Positions 1-7,923 of a DNA stretch of 18,001 bases are shown piece by piece. How positions within the stretch are numbered: position 1 is the stretch's first letter; the number at the start of each line of letters is the position of its first letter. This DNA is from Phocaeicola_A sp963625535 (GTDB lineage Bacteria; Bacteroidota; Bacteroidia; Bacteroidales; Bacteroidaceae). Below the pieces are notes generated by a model. That model had not been told where the DNA came from. It worked only from the letters and a program-made list of their open reading frames with translations, and did no database searches. Location of the stretch: assembly GCA_963625535.1 (NCBI GenBank), contig CAVFUK010000087.1, positions 1 to 18,001 of the forward strand. The letters are read 5' to 3'. A program made the translations under genes and the position numbers.

Positions 1-127
1 TTTAAAAAGGCCGTGTTCTTTGTGTGCAATTACAGAGTAACATTGCCCATTGTTCAAAAATATTGCCTATCTTTACCCGCGGTTTACAATCATAATATTA
101 TCAGACCTTAAAATAGTTATTGAATTT

Positions 128-2188
128 ATGAAACAGATTATCTTAACAACAGCCCTGGCGGCGGCAGCCCTATTACCGACCATGGCACAGAAAAGTAACA
201 ACCAGTCTAGCGGCTATCCCATCACACCCGTTCCCTTTACCTCGGTGAAGGTGGACGGCAACTCCTTCTGGGGACAGCGACTGGAGACCTCACGCAAGGT
301 CACAATCCCCTTGGCATTCAGTAAATGCGAGAGCGAGGGACGTTACAAGAATTTCGAGCGGGCCGTACACCCTAGCGAGGACTACGATGTCACTAAACTG
401 ATGCCCTTCAGTTTCGACGACACCGACCCTTACAAGACTATTGAGGGAGCATCGTACATCCTGCAGACCTATCCGGACAAGAAACTGAAGGCCTACATCG
501 ACAGCGTGCTCAACATCATCGGTGCGGCACAGGAACCCGACGGTTACCTCTACACCGCACGCACCCAGAACCCCAAACATCCACACCGTTGGGCAGGACC
601 GACACGCTGGAGCAAGACGGAGGACCTGAGCCACGAGCTATATAATCTGGGTCACATGACCGAGGCTGCCGTAGCTCACTATCAAGCCACCGGTAGCCGC
701 AAGTTCCTCGACATCGCCATCCGCTATGCCGACTGCGTCGTTCGCGAGGTTGGTCCCAACGAAGGACAGGCCTGTGTAGTGCCCGGACATCAGATTGCCG
801 AGATGGGACTCTGCAAGCTTTACCTTGCCACGGGTGACAAACGTTACCTCGACGAGGCCAAGTTCTTCCTCGACTACCGGGGCAAGACCAGTTTCAAGAA
901 AGCCTACTCACAGAGTCACCAACCTGTCGTTGAGCAGAGCGAAGCTGTTGGTCACGCCGTACGCGCAGCCTACATGTATGCCGGCATGGCCGATGTGGCA
1001 GCCCTCACGGGCGACACCGCCTACATCCATGCCATAGACCGCATCTGGGAGAATATCGTCAGCAAGAAACTCTACATCACCGGAGGCATAGGTGCCACCA
1101 GCCATGGCGAGGCCTTCGGTGCCAACTATGAGTTGCCCAACCTCACGGCATACTGCGAGACGTGCGCCGCCATTGGCAATGTCTACGTCAACCATCGCTT
1201 ATTCCTGCTCCATGGCGAGAGCAAGTACTACGATGTGTTAGAGCGTACACTCTACAATGGCCTCATCAGCGGTGTGAGCCTCGACGGCGGCAGCTTCTAC
1301 TACCCCAATCCGTTGGAGAGCACCGGCCAGCACGCACGCCAGCCTTGGTTCGGTTGTGCCTGCTGCCCCAGCAACATCTGCCGTTTCCTTCCCTCATTGC
1401 CGGGCTACGTCTATGCAGTGAAGGACCGCAACGTCTATGTGAACCTCTTCCTCGACAATTCTGCCTCACTCAGCGTTGCCGGCAAGAAGGTCAGCCTCAC
1501 ACAGGACACCCGCTATCCGTGGGACGGCGACATCGCCATCACCGTGGATGCCAACAAAGCCGGACAGTTTGCCATGAAGGTACGTGTCCCCGGATGGCTC
1601 AAGGGACAGCCCGTTCCATCAGACCTCTACGCCTATAGCGACAACAAGCAGTCCTCATACACCATCACCGTCAACGGACATGTTGCCGAGGGAGAAATCA
1701 CAGCCGACGGCTACTTCACCATCGACCGCAAATGGAAGAAGGGCGACCAGGTGCGTGTACATTTCGATATGCCCGTGCGCACTATCGTCGCAAACAAGAA
1801 TGTGGCAGCTGACCGTGGCTGCGTCTCAGTACAACGCGGTCCGTTGGTCTACTGCGCCGAATGGCCCGACAACGGTGGTACTGACATCATGAGCATCCTC
1901 GTCAACCAACAACCCACCTTCACCGAGGGACAAAAGGCTTACGACGGATTCATTGCCAACGACTATCGCGATGTGCTCACCCTTTACAAAGGGCAGCAGC
2001 TCGTCACCTTGCAGACCAAGGCACAGGCGTTGTCCTACAACAAGGAAGGTCAGTTGACCATACGCGATGCCAACCTCACCCTCATCCCCTACTTCGCATG
2101 GGCTCACCGTGGCAAGGGCAACATGAAGGTATGGCTCCCGCAGGACGTGACAGCGGTTCGCCCCACGGCAACTGCTGCGACTAAATAA
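128..2188 (+). CDS. Secreted beta-L-arabinofuranosidase-like glycoside hydrolase (GH127/GH146 type, DUF1680)
   Basis: A 686-residue exported enzyme expected to release terminal beta-L-arabinofuranose from plant glycans in the periplasm. The start at 128 is preferred over the in-frame ATG at 50 because it gives a clean signal peptide (MKQIILTTALAAAALLPTMAQ, residues 1-21). The alpha/alpha-barrel domain carries the features of the zinc-thiolate active site known from Bifidobacterium HypBA1: Glu328 in HGEAFG fits the acid/base, Glu344 and Cys346 in YCETC fit metal ligands, and Cys412-Cys413 in GCACCPSN fit the nucleophile and a ligand. A beta-sandwich domain follows. Placement in GH127 or the related GH146 cannot be decided by eye. 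No SusC/SusD genes are nearby. Two weak promoter-like sites (TAACATTG at 38-45 and TATCTTTA at 68-75) lie upstream, both with short spacing to a possible -33 element. Confidence 0.9.
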   Translation: MKQIILTTALAAAALLPTMAQKSNNQSSGYPITPVPFTSVKVDGNSFWGQRLETSRKVTIPLAFSKCESEGRYKNFERAVHPSEDYDVTKLMPFSFDDTDPYKTIEGASYILQTYPDKKLKAYIDSVLNIIGAAQEPDGYLYTARTQNPKHPHRWAGPTRWSKTEDLSHELYNLGHMTEAAVAHYQATGSRKFLDIAIRYADCVVREVGPNEGQACVVPGHQIAEMGLCKLYLATGDKRYLDEAKFFLDYRGKTSFKKAYSQSHQPVVEQSEAVGHAVRAAYMYAGMADVAALTGDTAYIHAIDRIWENIVSKKLYITGGIGATSHGEAFGANYELPNLTAYCETCAAIGNVYVNHRLFLLHGESKYYDVLERTLYNGLISGVSLDGGSFYYPNPLESTGQHARQPWFGCACCPSNICRFLPSLPGYVYAVKDRNVYVNLFLDNSASLSVAGKKVSLTQDTRYPWDGDIAITVDANKAGQFAMKVRVPGWLKGQPVPSDLYAYSDNKQSSYTITVNGHVAEGEITADGYFTIDRKWKKGDQVRVHFDMPVRTIVANKNVAADRGCVSVQRGPLVYCAEWPDNGGTDIMSILVNQQPTFTEGQKAYDGFIANDYRDVLTLYKGQQLVTLQTKAQALSYNKEGQLTIRDANLTLIPYFAWAHRGKGNMKVWLPQDVTAVRPTATAATK

Positions 2189-2203
2189 GATTCATTGGAA
2201 TGT

Positions 2204-2237
2204 ACAAATGTTGCTGCGACTTGCGCAGAGCATTTGT
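2204..2237 (+). terminator. Stem-loop after the DUF1680 gene
   Basis: Outer arms ACAAATG (2204-2210) and CATTTGT (2231-2237) enclose an inner CTGCG/CGCAG pairing. It begins 15 bases after the stop codon. There is no clear T-run, so it may protect the mRNA 3' end rather than terminate by itself. Confidence 0.4.
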
Positions 2238-2270
2238 AACTTTAAGGTTAATAAATTGTCATAAGTGAGT

Positions 2271-2299
2271 AAAAGGTGGCTCGTGATGAGTCGCCTTTT
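2271..2299. terminator. Bidirectional terminator between convergent genes
   Basis: A 12-pair stem with two G-T wobbles on the plus strand and a five-base loop GTGAT. The arms begin with AAAAGG and end with CCTTTT, so either strand gives a stem closed by an A/T tract. It lies between the DUF1680 gene (+) and the sigma factor gene (-), where a shared terminator is expected. Confidence 0.6.
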
Positions 2300-2324
2300 A
2301 TTATGGAGTTATGTGGATAAGGAT

Positions 2325-2906
2325 TCAAAGGAAAACCGCACAGCAGAGCGAGACAAAGCTTGCTATAGTGAGTATAGGCAACAGTCCCGTGTGTTCTCCT
2401 TCGTCGTCGAAGTAATCGCGGAGCTTCTTCATGGCCCGTTTCTTTTGAGTCTTCACGGTCAACACGGAGAGGTTCATCTTTTCGGCTATCTCATCGTTAC
2501 TATATCCGTCCAGGTGTAGCAGGAATATCTCGCGGCAACGTTCGGGCAGTTTGTCTATCTCCTTGAAGAGCAATGTCAGCACCTGTTCATCCAGCTGCTC
2601 TTCCCATTCAGTGGTCTCCTCAGCTGTGAGTTCCACCTGTTCGGCATAGCGGTTCTCCATCTCTACACGTCGTAGATAGTCGATGGCGGCATTCTTCACG
2701 CTGGTGAACAGATAGCCCTCAGTCAACTGGTGCATGTCCACACCCTTCTCCCACATGCGGGCGAAGAGTTCCTGCACGAGGTCCTCTGCCACATCGTGAC
2801 GGCCTACCATCCCCGCGGCGAAATCCACGAGTTCGACGTGACGTTGTTCATACATCTGTCTGAACTTGTCGCGTGCCTCACTGTATGTAGTGTCCAAATT
2901 TGTCAT
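2325..2906 (-). CDS. ECF-type RNA polymerase sigma factor, Bacteroidetes expansion family
   Basis: A 193-residue sigma-70 family protein that should direct RNA polymerase to a small set of promoters. The sigma-2 region (about residues 15-83) includes DVAEDLVQELFARMWE, the usual core-binding helix. The sigma-4 region (about 109-165) includes LPERCREIF and a helix-turn-helix around GYSNDEIAEKMNLSVLTVK. The C-terminus is unusual: residues 174-193 (GLLPILTIASFVSLCCAVFL) are strongly hydrophobic, like a single membrane anchor. Members of this family are normally paired with a FecR-type anti-sigma factor and a SusC/SusD pair, but neither is adjacent, so its targets cannot be read from the context. 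Confidence 0.92.
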   Translation of the reverse strand: MTNLDTTYSEARDKFRQMYEQRHVELVDFAAGMVGRHDVAEDLVQELFARMWEKGVDMHQLTEGYLFTSVKNAAIDYLRRVEMENRYAEQVELTAEETTEWEEQLDEQVLTLLFKEIDKLPERCREIFLLHLDGYSNDEIAEKMNLSVLTVKTQKKRAMKKLRDYFDDEGEHTGLLPILTIASFVSLCCAVFL

Positions 2907-2950
2907 GCAATCTAATTCTCTCTCTACAACATTTCCTTACTATCAGGCGA

Positions 2951-2958
2951 CAAAAGTA
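2951..2958 (-). promoter_or_regulatory. Promoter -7 element for the ECF sigma gene
   Basis: On the minus strand the sequence reads TACTTTTG, a full match to TAnnTTTG, about 45 bases before the start codon. No well-placed -33 TTTG is seen, which may mean an activator or an alternative sigma factor is used. Confidence 0.5.
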
Positions 2959-3103
2959 TGAAAATTGGAGCAATATATCCCCTACTTCTCCAAAAAAGTT
3001 TATTTACGCGTCAATTGCATACTCCTATGCACACTCCATCTGGCCATCAGACTTATAGCTTTCAGTCTTTGGCGGATGAGGAGCAGGAATGGCGGAGCGG
3101 CAG

Positions 3104-5092
3104 TCAACGTTCCTTGATGACGCCTTTGCGATAAGCGGTGAGGAGGTTGTAGAGGTCGCAGATCTGACGCTCCAGTTCCTTACCCTTGTCGGTGTCGCGC
3201 ACCATCACACGCTTGCTGCTCAGTTCCACCAACTGGGTGGTGGAGATGATGTCCTTGCCATAGCGGATAGCCTCCTGAGCGGAGGTGAATGGTTCGTGCT
3301 GCACAAGCTGCAAGCCACGCGAATGGTAGACTAGGGTGTAGCCCGCGATACCTGTCTCGGAATGGTAGGGTTTGGAGAAGCCACCATCGATGACCAGCAG
3401 TTTGCCGTTGGCCTTTATGGGGTTCTCGCCCTTCTTGGTCTTCACGGGGACGTGACCGCTGATGATGTGGCGATGCTCGCCGGTCACCTGGAACTCGTCG
3501 AGCATGCGGTCGCACATCTCCTCGCTGTCGCGCAGAGCGTAGTAGTTGCCTTTCTCCTCAATCTGCAGGGACTTGTCCTTCACGAAGTAGCGTTCGAAGG
3601 TGGCCATCTTCGACTTGTCGAACAGCGGAGAGTCCTTGCCGCACCACAGGTACCACATGTAGTCGATGGCAAAGGCTTTGTCCTTCGAGGGGTCGTCGTT
3701 GAACGCCAACCGGGCGAGGTTGTCTATCTTGTCGAGCAAGGCCTTGCCTTTGTAGGGCTTGCCCTGAATGAAGACCTCCTTCAGCGATCCGTCGGCATTG
3801 AGGGGCACGGAGGCATGATAGAGGAGGTTGGAGTTCACCACCAGGTACATGCTACCGTGGGTATAGAGGCACTGGATGTGACGCTTGAGTTTCTCACTGA
3901 GGATGAACGAGCGGTGCATCTTCTTCACGATGTCCTCCTCCTCGTCGGTAAGTTGAGTGGGGTTCTTGGGATCTATTGTGGGGAAGTAATGGTCGCACAG
4001 CTCATACTCGGCACCATTGATGCGCAGCACACCTCGCTCGTAGTCGATGAGGTCCAGCAGGTTGCGGTCGGCCATGTCAAACTCGGGCCGGCGCTTGACG
4101 ATAGCAGCCTCCAGTTTGAACTGTATCACGCTGATGGCCTTATGCATCTGAGCGATGAGTTTGCGGGTACGTTCGTTGTGGGTTTTGTCGTCCTCGTCCA
4201 TCTTCGGGTAGAACACCGTGCAGGGGTCATCGCCATAGGTGTCCATGGCAAAGGTGGCGAGCGGCAACAGGTTGATGCCGTAGCCGTCCTCCAGGGTAGC
4301 CAAGTTGCCGTAGCGCATGGCTATGCGCAGCACGTTGGCGATGCAACTGTCGCAACCTGCGGCGGCACCCATCCACAGGATGTCGTGGTTGCCCCACTGG
4401 ATGTCCACATTGTGGTAGTTGCAGAGCAAATCCATGATGAGGTGGGCTCCAGGGCCACGGTCGAAGATGTCGCCTATCACATGGAGCGAGTCGATAACCA
4501 GCCGTTGGATAAGGTTACACATCGCCTCGATGAACTGATCCGCCCGATGGGTGGCGATGATGGTCTGTATGATGACGTTCACATAGCCGTGTTTGTTGGG
4601 CTCCATAGAATTCTCGTGGAGCAACTCTTGTATGATGTAGGAGAACTCCGCCGGCAAGGCTTTGCGCACTTTCGAGCGGGTGTACTTCGAGGAGACACTG
4701 CGACACACCTGGATAAGGTGGTTGAGCGTGATGACGTACCAGTCCTCAAGGTCGGTCTCAGCGGACTTCACCAATTCCAGTTTCTGTTTGGGGTAATATA
4801 TTAAGGTGCAGAGATCTTTCTTTTCCGACTCGCGCAGGGTATTGCCGAAGATTTCGTTGACTTTGCGCTTCACGTCACCAGAGGCGTTCTTCAGCACATG
4901 CTGGAAAGCCTCGTACTCGCCGTGGAGGTCACTCATGAAATGCTCCGTTCCCTTGGGTAGGTTGAGTATCGCCTCCAGGTTGATGATTTCCGTGCTCGCC
5001 GCCGCAATGGTGGGGAACTGGTTGCTCAGCAGTTGGAGGTACTTCAGTTGCTGGCTGATGGAGCAGTAGATGTTTGTCTCGTCGTTTTCCAT
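3104..5092 (-). CDS. fbp: Fructose-1,6-bisphosphatase class III
   Basis: A 662-residue cytoplasmic enzyme that hydrolyses fructose-1,6-bisphosphate to fructose-6-phosphate in gluconeogenesis. It belongs to the large class III family typified by Bacillus subtilis Fbp (about 670 residues), so it appears full length. The metallophosphatase signature is spread as usual: SDLHGEY (54-60), GDIFDRG (207-213), GNHD (234-237) and SGHVPVK (545-551). A GDGxF-like DGGFSKPYHSETG stretch follows near 569-581. It reads in the same direction as the MATE exporter upstream, with 36 bases between them, but has a very good promoter of its own. No strong terminator is visible in the 197 bases before the sigma gene; a six-pair hairpin occurs at 3016-3031. 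Confidence 0.96.
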   Translation of the reverse strand: MENDETNIYCSISQQLKYLQLLSNQFPTIAAASTEIINLEAILNLPKGTEHFMSDLHGEYEAFQHVLKNASGDVKRKVNEIFGNTLRESEKKDLCTLIYYPKQKLELVKSAETDLEDWYVITLNHLIQVCRSVSSKYTRSKVRKALPAEFSYIIQELLHENSMEPNKHGYVNVIIQTIIATHRADQFIEAMCNLIQRLVIDSLHVIGDIFDRGPGAHLIMDLLCNYHNVDIQWGNHDILWMGAAAGCDSCIANVLRIAMRYGNLATLEDGYGINLLPLATFAMDTYGDDPCTVFYPKMDEDDKTHNERTRKLIAQMHKAISVIQFKLEAAIVKRRPEFDMADRNLLDLIDYERGVLRINGAEYELCDHYFPTIDPKNPTQLTDEEEDIVKKMHRSFILSEKLKRHIQCLYTHGSMYLVVNSNLLYHASVPLNADGSLKEVFIQGKPYKGKALLDKIDNLARLAFNDDPSKDKAFAIDYMWYLWCGKDSPLFDKSKMATFERYFVKDKSLQIEEKGNYYALRDSEEMCDRMLDEFQVTGEHRHIISGHVPVKTKKGENPIKANGKLLVIDGGFSKPYHSETGIAGYTLVYHSRGLQLVQHEPFTSAQEAIRYGKDIISTTQLVELSSKRVMVRDTDKGKELERQICDLYNLLTAYRKGVIKER

Positions 5093-5113
5093 AGTTTATT
5101 ACTGTTTGGTGTG

Positions 5114-5144
5114 CAAAGTTAATACTTTTTATATTGTACGCAAA
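5114..5144 (-). promoter_or_regulatory. Consensus Bacteroidetes promoter of fbp
   Basis: On the minus strand a -33 TTTG (5144-5141), 19 bases, then a -7 TAACTTTG (5121-5114) match the consensus exactly. The start codon of fbp is about 22 bases further on. The -33 element lies within the last codons of the MATE gene. Confidence 0.8.
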
Positions 5145-6496
5145 GCGAAAGCTTTTTTACGTACCCGATAGTAGGTGAACCATACCGCCGTGCCGGTGAC
5201 TATCCACGAGATGGGATAGACGGCCATCAGCACCTCGTACGTGGGGTACTGACGGGCTACGGTGTAGACCCACACCAGACGCAGCACACAGGTGCCGAAG
5301 ACGGTGAGCACGGTGGGCGTCATGGAATGGCCCAGTCCGCGCATGGCGGCACCGCTTATCTCGTAGGAGCTGGCTATGAACTGGAAGCAGAGCACGTAGA
5401 ACATACGCACGGCAGCATAGCCGGCCACTTCGAGGTTGTCAGTGAAGAGGCTGATGAAGAAGGGGTTCTGCCAAGTGATGAAGATGTTGAGCGCACCGCA
5501 ACAGACTACACTGAGCACCATGCCGATGCGGAAGATGCGGCGGCAACGGTCTATCTCGCCCGCACCATAGTTCTGGCTGGTGAAGGTGACCGTAGCCTGC
5601 ACGAAGGCACTCACCACAAAGTAGCAATAGTACTCGTAGTTGAGTTCCACCGCCGAGCCAGCCACCGCGGCGGAACCGAATCCGTTGATGGCGGACTGTA
5701 TGAATACGTTGGCGAAGGAGAACACCATGCCTTGCAGTCCCGCCGGCACACCGATGCGCAACATTTTCCGCAGTTCGGGCTTGGCTATCTTGAACTCCTT
5801 CACATGGATACGGAAGGGATAGGACTCGTGCTTGAGGATGTAGACGATGATGGCGGCGTTCACCGCATTGGATACGGTGGTGGCGATAGCCACACCCGCC
5901 ACGCTCATGTGGAAGACGATGACGAGAATGAGGTTGAGCACTGTATTGATGATACCCGCCACCACGAGACTGTAGAGCGGCCGCTTGGTGTCGCCCATGC
6001 TGCGCAGCACGGCAGCACCGAAGTTGAAGATCATGATGAAGGGCATTCCCAGGAAGTAGATGCGCAGGTAAAGACTGGCCAAGTCGATTACGTCGTGAGG
6101 GGTGTCCATCAGTTCGAGTATGGGACGAGCCGCCACAAGGCCCACCACCATGAGCAACAGTCCGCTGACGATGGCTATCACCCCCACCGTCTGCACCGAC
6201 CGGTAGACACCGGCATCGTCCTTCTGACCGATGTAGTTGCCTATCACCACATTGGCACCCACCGACACTCCCACAAAGAGGTTGATGAGCAGACTGATGA
6301 GCGACCCATTGCTGCCCACAGCCGCCAGGGCCTGACTGCTGGCGAAGCGGCCCACCACGGCCACATCCACCGAGTTGAACAACTGTTGCAGGATGCTGCT
6401 GGCCGCCAGCGGCAGGGCAAACATCAGCATCTTACCCAACAAGCCGCCATGAAGCATGTCCATACGCACCGTTCCGCGCGCGTTCTCCTTCTTCAT
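5129..6496 (-). CDS. MATE family multidrug/cation antiporter
   Basis: A 455-residue inner-membrane protein with about twelve hydrophobic helices in two MatE halves (about residues 20-185 and 245-410). Families of this type export drugs or metabolites in exchange for Na+ or H+. The first half shows the typical pattern: PLAASSILQQLFNSVDVAVVGR (29-50), then AAVGSNG, then GVSVGANVVIGNYIGQ. The substrate cannot be predicted. The protein starts after the short basic stretch MKKENARG. It has its own promoter, and fbp lies 36 bases downstream, so some read-through into fbp is possible. Confidence 0.93.
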   Translation of the reverse strand: MKKENARGTVRMDMLHGGLLGKMLMFALPLAASSILQQLFNSVDVAVVGRFASSQALAAVGSNGSLISLLINLFVGVSVGANVVIGNYIGQKDDAGVYRSVQTVGVIAIVSGLLLMVVGLVAARPILELMDTPHDVIDLASLYLRIYFLGMPFIMIFNFGAAVLRSMGDTKRPLYSLVVAGIINTVLNLILVIVFHMSVAGVAIATTVSNAVNAAIIVYILKHESYPFRIHVKEFKIAKPELRKMLRIGVPAGLQGMVFSFANVFIQSAINGFGSAAVAGSAVELNYEYYCYFVVSAFVQATVTFTSQNYGAGEIDRCRRIFRIGMVLSVVCCGALNIFITWQNPFFISLFTDNLEVAGYAAVRMFYVLCFQFIASSYEISGAAMRGLGHSMTPTVLTVFGTCVLRLVWVYTVARQYPTYEVLMAVYPISWIVTGTAVWFTYYRVRKKAFALRTI

Positions 6497-6534
6497 CTTC
6501 GTTCCGTTTAATACCTATTATTATAATCAAGGCG

Positions 6535-6566
6535 CAAAGGTAGTGATAAGTTCCTTACCAGCCAAA
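6535..6566 (-). promoter_or_regulatory. Consensus promoter of the MATE gene
   Basis: On the minus strand TTTG (6566-6563), 20 bases, then TACCTTTG (6542-6535). Spacing and both boxes fit the Bacteroidetes consensus. It diverges from the promoter of the small gene at 6681. Confidence 0.75.
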
Positions 6567-6641
6567 CGTCAGCCGAGTTGTAACGAATTTGTAACATTGG
6601 GTACAAAACACACTAGCGAACAAAATTTTTTCGGCTAAACG

Positions 6642-6672
6642 TTTGTAGTTTCAACACTTTTTCTCATCTTTG
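6642..6672 (+). promoter_or_regulatory. Promoter of the small gene at 6681
   Basis: TTTG (6642-6645), 19 bases, then CATCTTTG (6665-6672), one base off TAnnTTTG. The start codon begins only eight bases after the -7 box, so transcription would begin at or within a few bases of the ATG. Confidence 0.65.
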
Positions 6673-6680
6673 CGTACGAT

Positions 6681-7115
6681 ATGCTGAAGAGACTCCACAT
6701 ACTGGGCTATATGGCTGTTTGCCTCTGGTGCTTCTGTCAGTTTACAGGTAATGAAGCGCAAGTGATAAGCCGTTGTTCCGACATTATCACACAGGTGGCG
6801 GAGGAGTTAACGTCCCATAGCCCGAACGTGGTTAGCCAGCTCGACGGCAAGGTGCACACCGATGCCCAAACGAACCGAGATAACAGCCACTTGTTACCGC
6901 CCAAGAGTTTCGCTCACATACCCATCCACAGTGTCCGCATAGCCAATCCGGTCAAGGCCCTGCGTTGCGGAATCAGCACCTACCTCTTCAAAAGTAAAGA
7001 AGCGCACCTCGCCCGCGTGGCCAAGCGCATGCAGACTACAGACAGACTACAAGTATCAAAGACCCCATCCGGTGCCACATCCTACGTCTTAGTACTGAGA
7101 CGTATCCTCATTTAG
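6681..7115 (+). CDS. Hypothetical protein, probably exported or membrane-anchored
   Basis: A 144-residue protein that I do not recognise. The N-terminus (residues about 5-20, with KR at 3-4) is hydrophobic and could be a signal peptide or anchor, with Cys14, Cys17 and Cys19 inside it. The rest is polar, with several His residues in the middle and a basic C-terminal third. A well-spaced promoter directly in front supports it being a real gene. It lies divergently from the MATE exporter and ahead of the phosphate operon, but the second operon has its own -7 box, so a functional link is not implied. The ATG at 6681 is the only sensible start given the promoter position. Confidence 0.6.
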   Translation: MLKRLHILGYMAVCLWCFCQFTGNEAQVISRCSDIITQVAEELTSHSPNVVSQLDGKVHTDAQTNRDNSHLLPPKSFAHIPIHSVRIANPVKALRCGISTYLFKSKEAHLARVAKRMQTTDRLQVSKTPSGATSYVLVLRRILI

Positions 7116-7140
7116 CGGTCCTCCCCATTCTATATTTTTG
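7111..7140 (+). promoter_or_regulatory. Likely promoter of the phosphate transport operon
   Basis: TATTTTTG (7133-7140) is a full -7 match; a weak TTTA -33 box lies at 7111-7114 with 18 bases between. This predicts an untranslated leader of about 120 bases before the DUF47 gene. I see no Pho-box-like tandem repeat in that leader. Confidence 0.45.
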
Positions 7141-7266
7141 CGCACACGCAAGCAACACACTGCGTGGCATTGATTTATCTACCGAACAACGCGGCACGGG
7201 TTGCCAAACGTGTACGGCACAAAGACAAACTACATATTACCCAAAAACTAAAAACTTAAACGAATT

Positions 7267-7914
7267 ATGAATAATTCATTCTTCAGTCGGTTCGCACCGA
7301 AAGAGACTAAGTTCTTCCCCTTGTTAGAGCACCAAGCATTCATCCTCACACGCGCCGCGGAAGCCCTGGCGGAAAACATGGGCTACTACATGCCCTCGGA
7401 GCAGGCCGCCTCTTACAAAAAGATAAAAGAGATAGAGCACGAGGGCGACAAGCTCACCAACGTCATCCAGGACGAGCTGAGCAAGACCTTCATCACCCCG
7501 TTCGACCGGGAAGACATCCACAGCATCGCCGACGCGGTGGACGATGTGATAGACGGCATCAACAGTAGCGCCAAGCGCATCACCATCTACACCCCACAGA
7601 GCATACCAGACGCCTGCAACGACCTAGCCAAGCTGATAAAAGAGGATGCCGACTGCATCCTGCAAGGCACGAAGGAACTGGGCAAGTTCAAGCAAGACCC
7701 GTCGATACTGCGCAAACTGTGTACCCGCTTGCACGACATCGAGAGCGAGGCCGACGACATCTACGAGATGTACACCAAGAAACTCTTCGAGGAGGAGAAG
7801 GACTGCATCGAACTGATAAAGAAGAAGGAGATAATCTACGAACTGGAACGCACCACCGACGCCGCGGAGCGCGTAGGTAAGCTTTTCAGCGGATTGATTG
7901 TAAAATACGCCTAA
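7267..7914 (+). CDS. DUF47 family protein, PhoU-like partner of PiT phosphate transporter
   Basis: A 215-residue, all-helical cytoplasmic protein of the DUF47 family, distantly related to PhoU. It has two metal-binding-type ExxxD motifs, Glu57-Asp61 in IEHEGDKL and Glu159-Asp163 in DIESEADDIY, plus TPFDREDI (77-84), the well-conserved part of the family. Genes of this family usually sit directly before a PiT carrier, as in the orfA-pit pair of Sinorhizobium meliloti, and are thought to modulate it. Here the PiT gene starts nine bases after the stop codon, which fits an operon. The length is normal and the single clear start is at 7267. Confidence 0.92.
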   Translation: MNNSFFSRFAPKETKFFPLLEHQAFILTRAAEALAENMGYYMPSEQAASYKKIKEIEHEGDKLTNVIQDELSKTFITPFDREDIHSIADAVDDVIDGINSSAKRITIYTPQSIPDACNDLAKLIKEDADCILQGTKELGKFKQDPSILRKLCTRLHDIESEADDIYEMYTKKLFEEEKDCIELIKKKEIIYELERTTDAAERVGKLFSGLIVKYA

Positions 7915-7923
7915 CGACGACAC

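Noticed and set aside
3362..4804. A 480-codon plus-strand open frame opposite fbp
   Set aside because: It lies wholly inside the clearly recognisable fbp gene on the other strand, and its product is a low-complexity Val/Leu/His-rich sequence typical of an antisense shadow.
5327..6511. A 394-codon plus-strand open frame opposite the MATE gene
   Set aside because: His/Glu/Gly-rich composition and full overlap with the well-supported exporter gene mark it as a shadow.
7141..7266. Possible riboswitch or Pho-box in the long leader of the phosphate operon
   Set aside because: I found no tandem repeat of a Pho-box type and no conserved RNA motif that I recognise.
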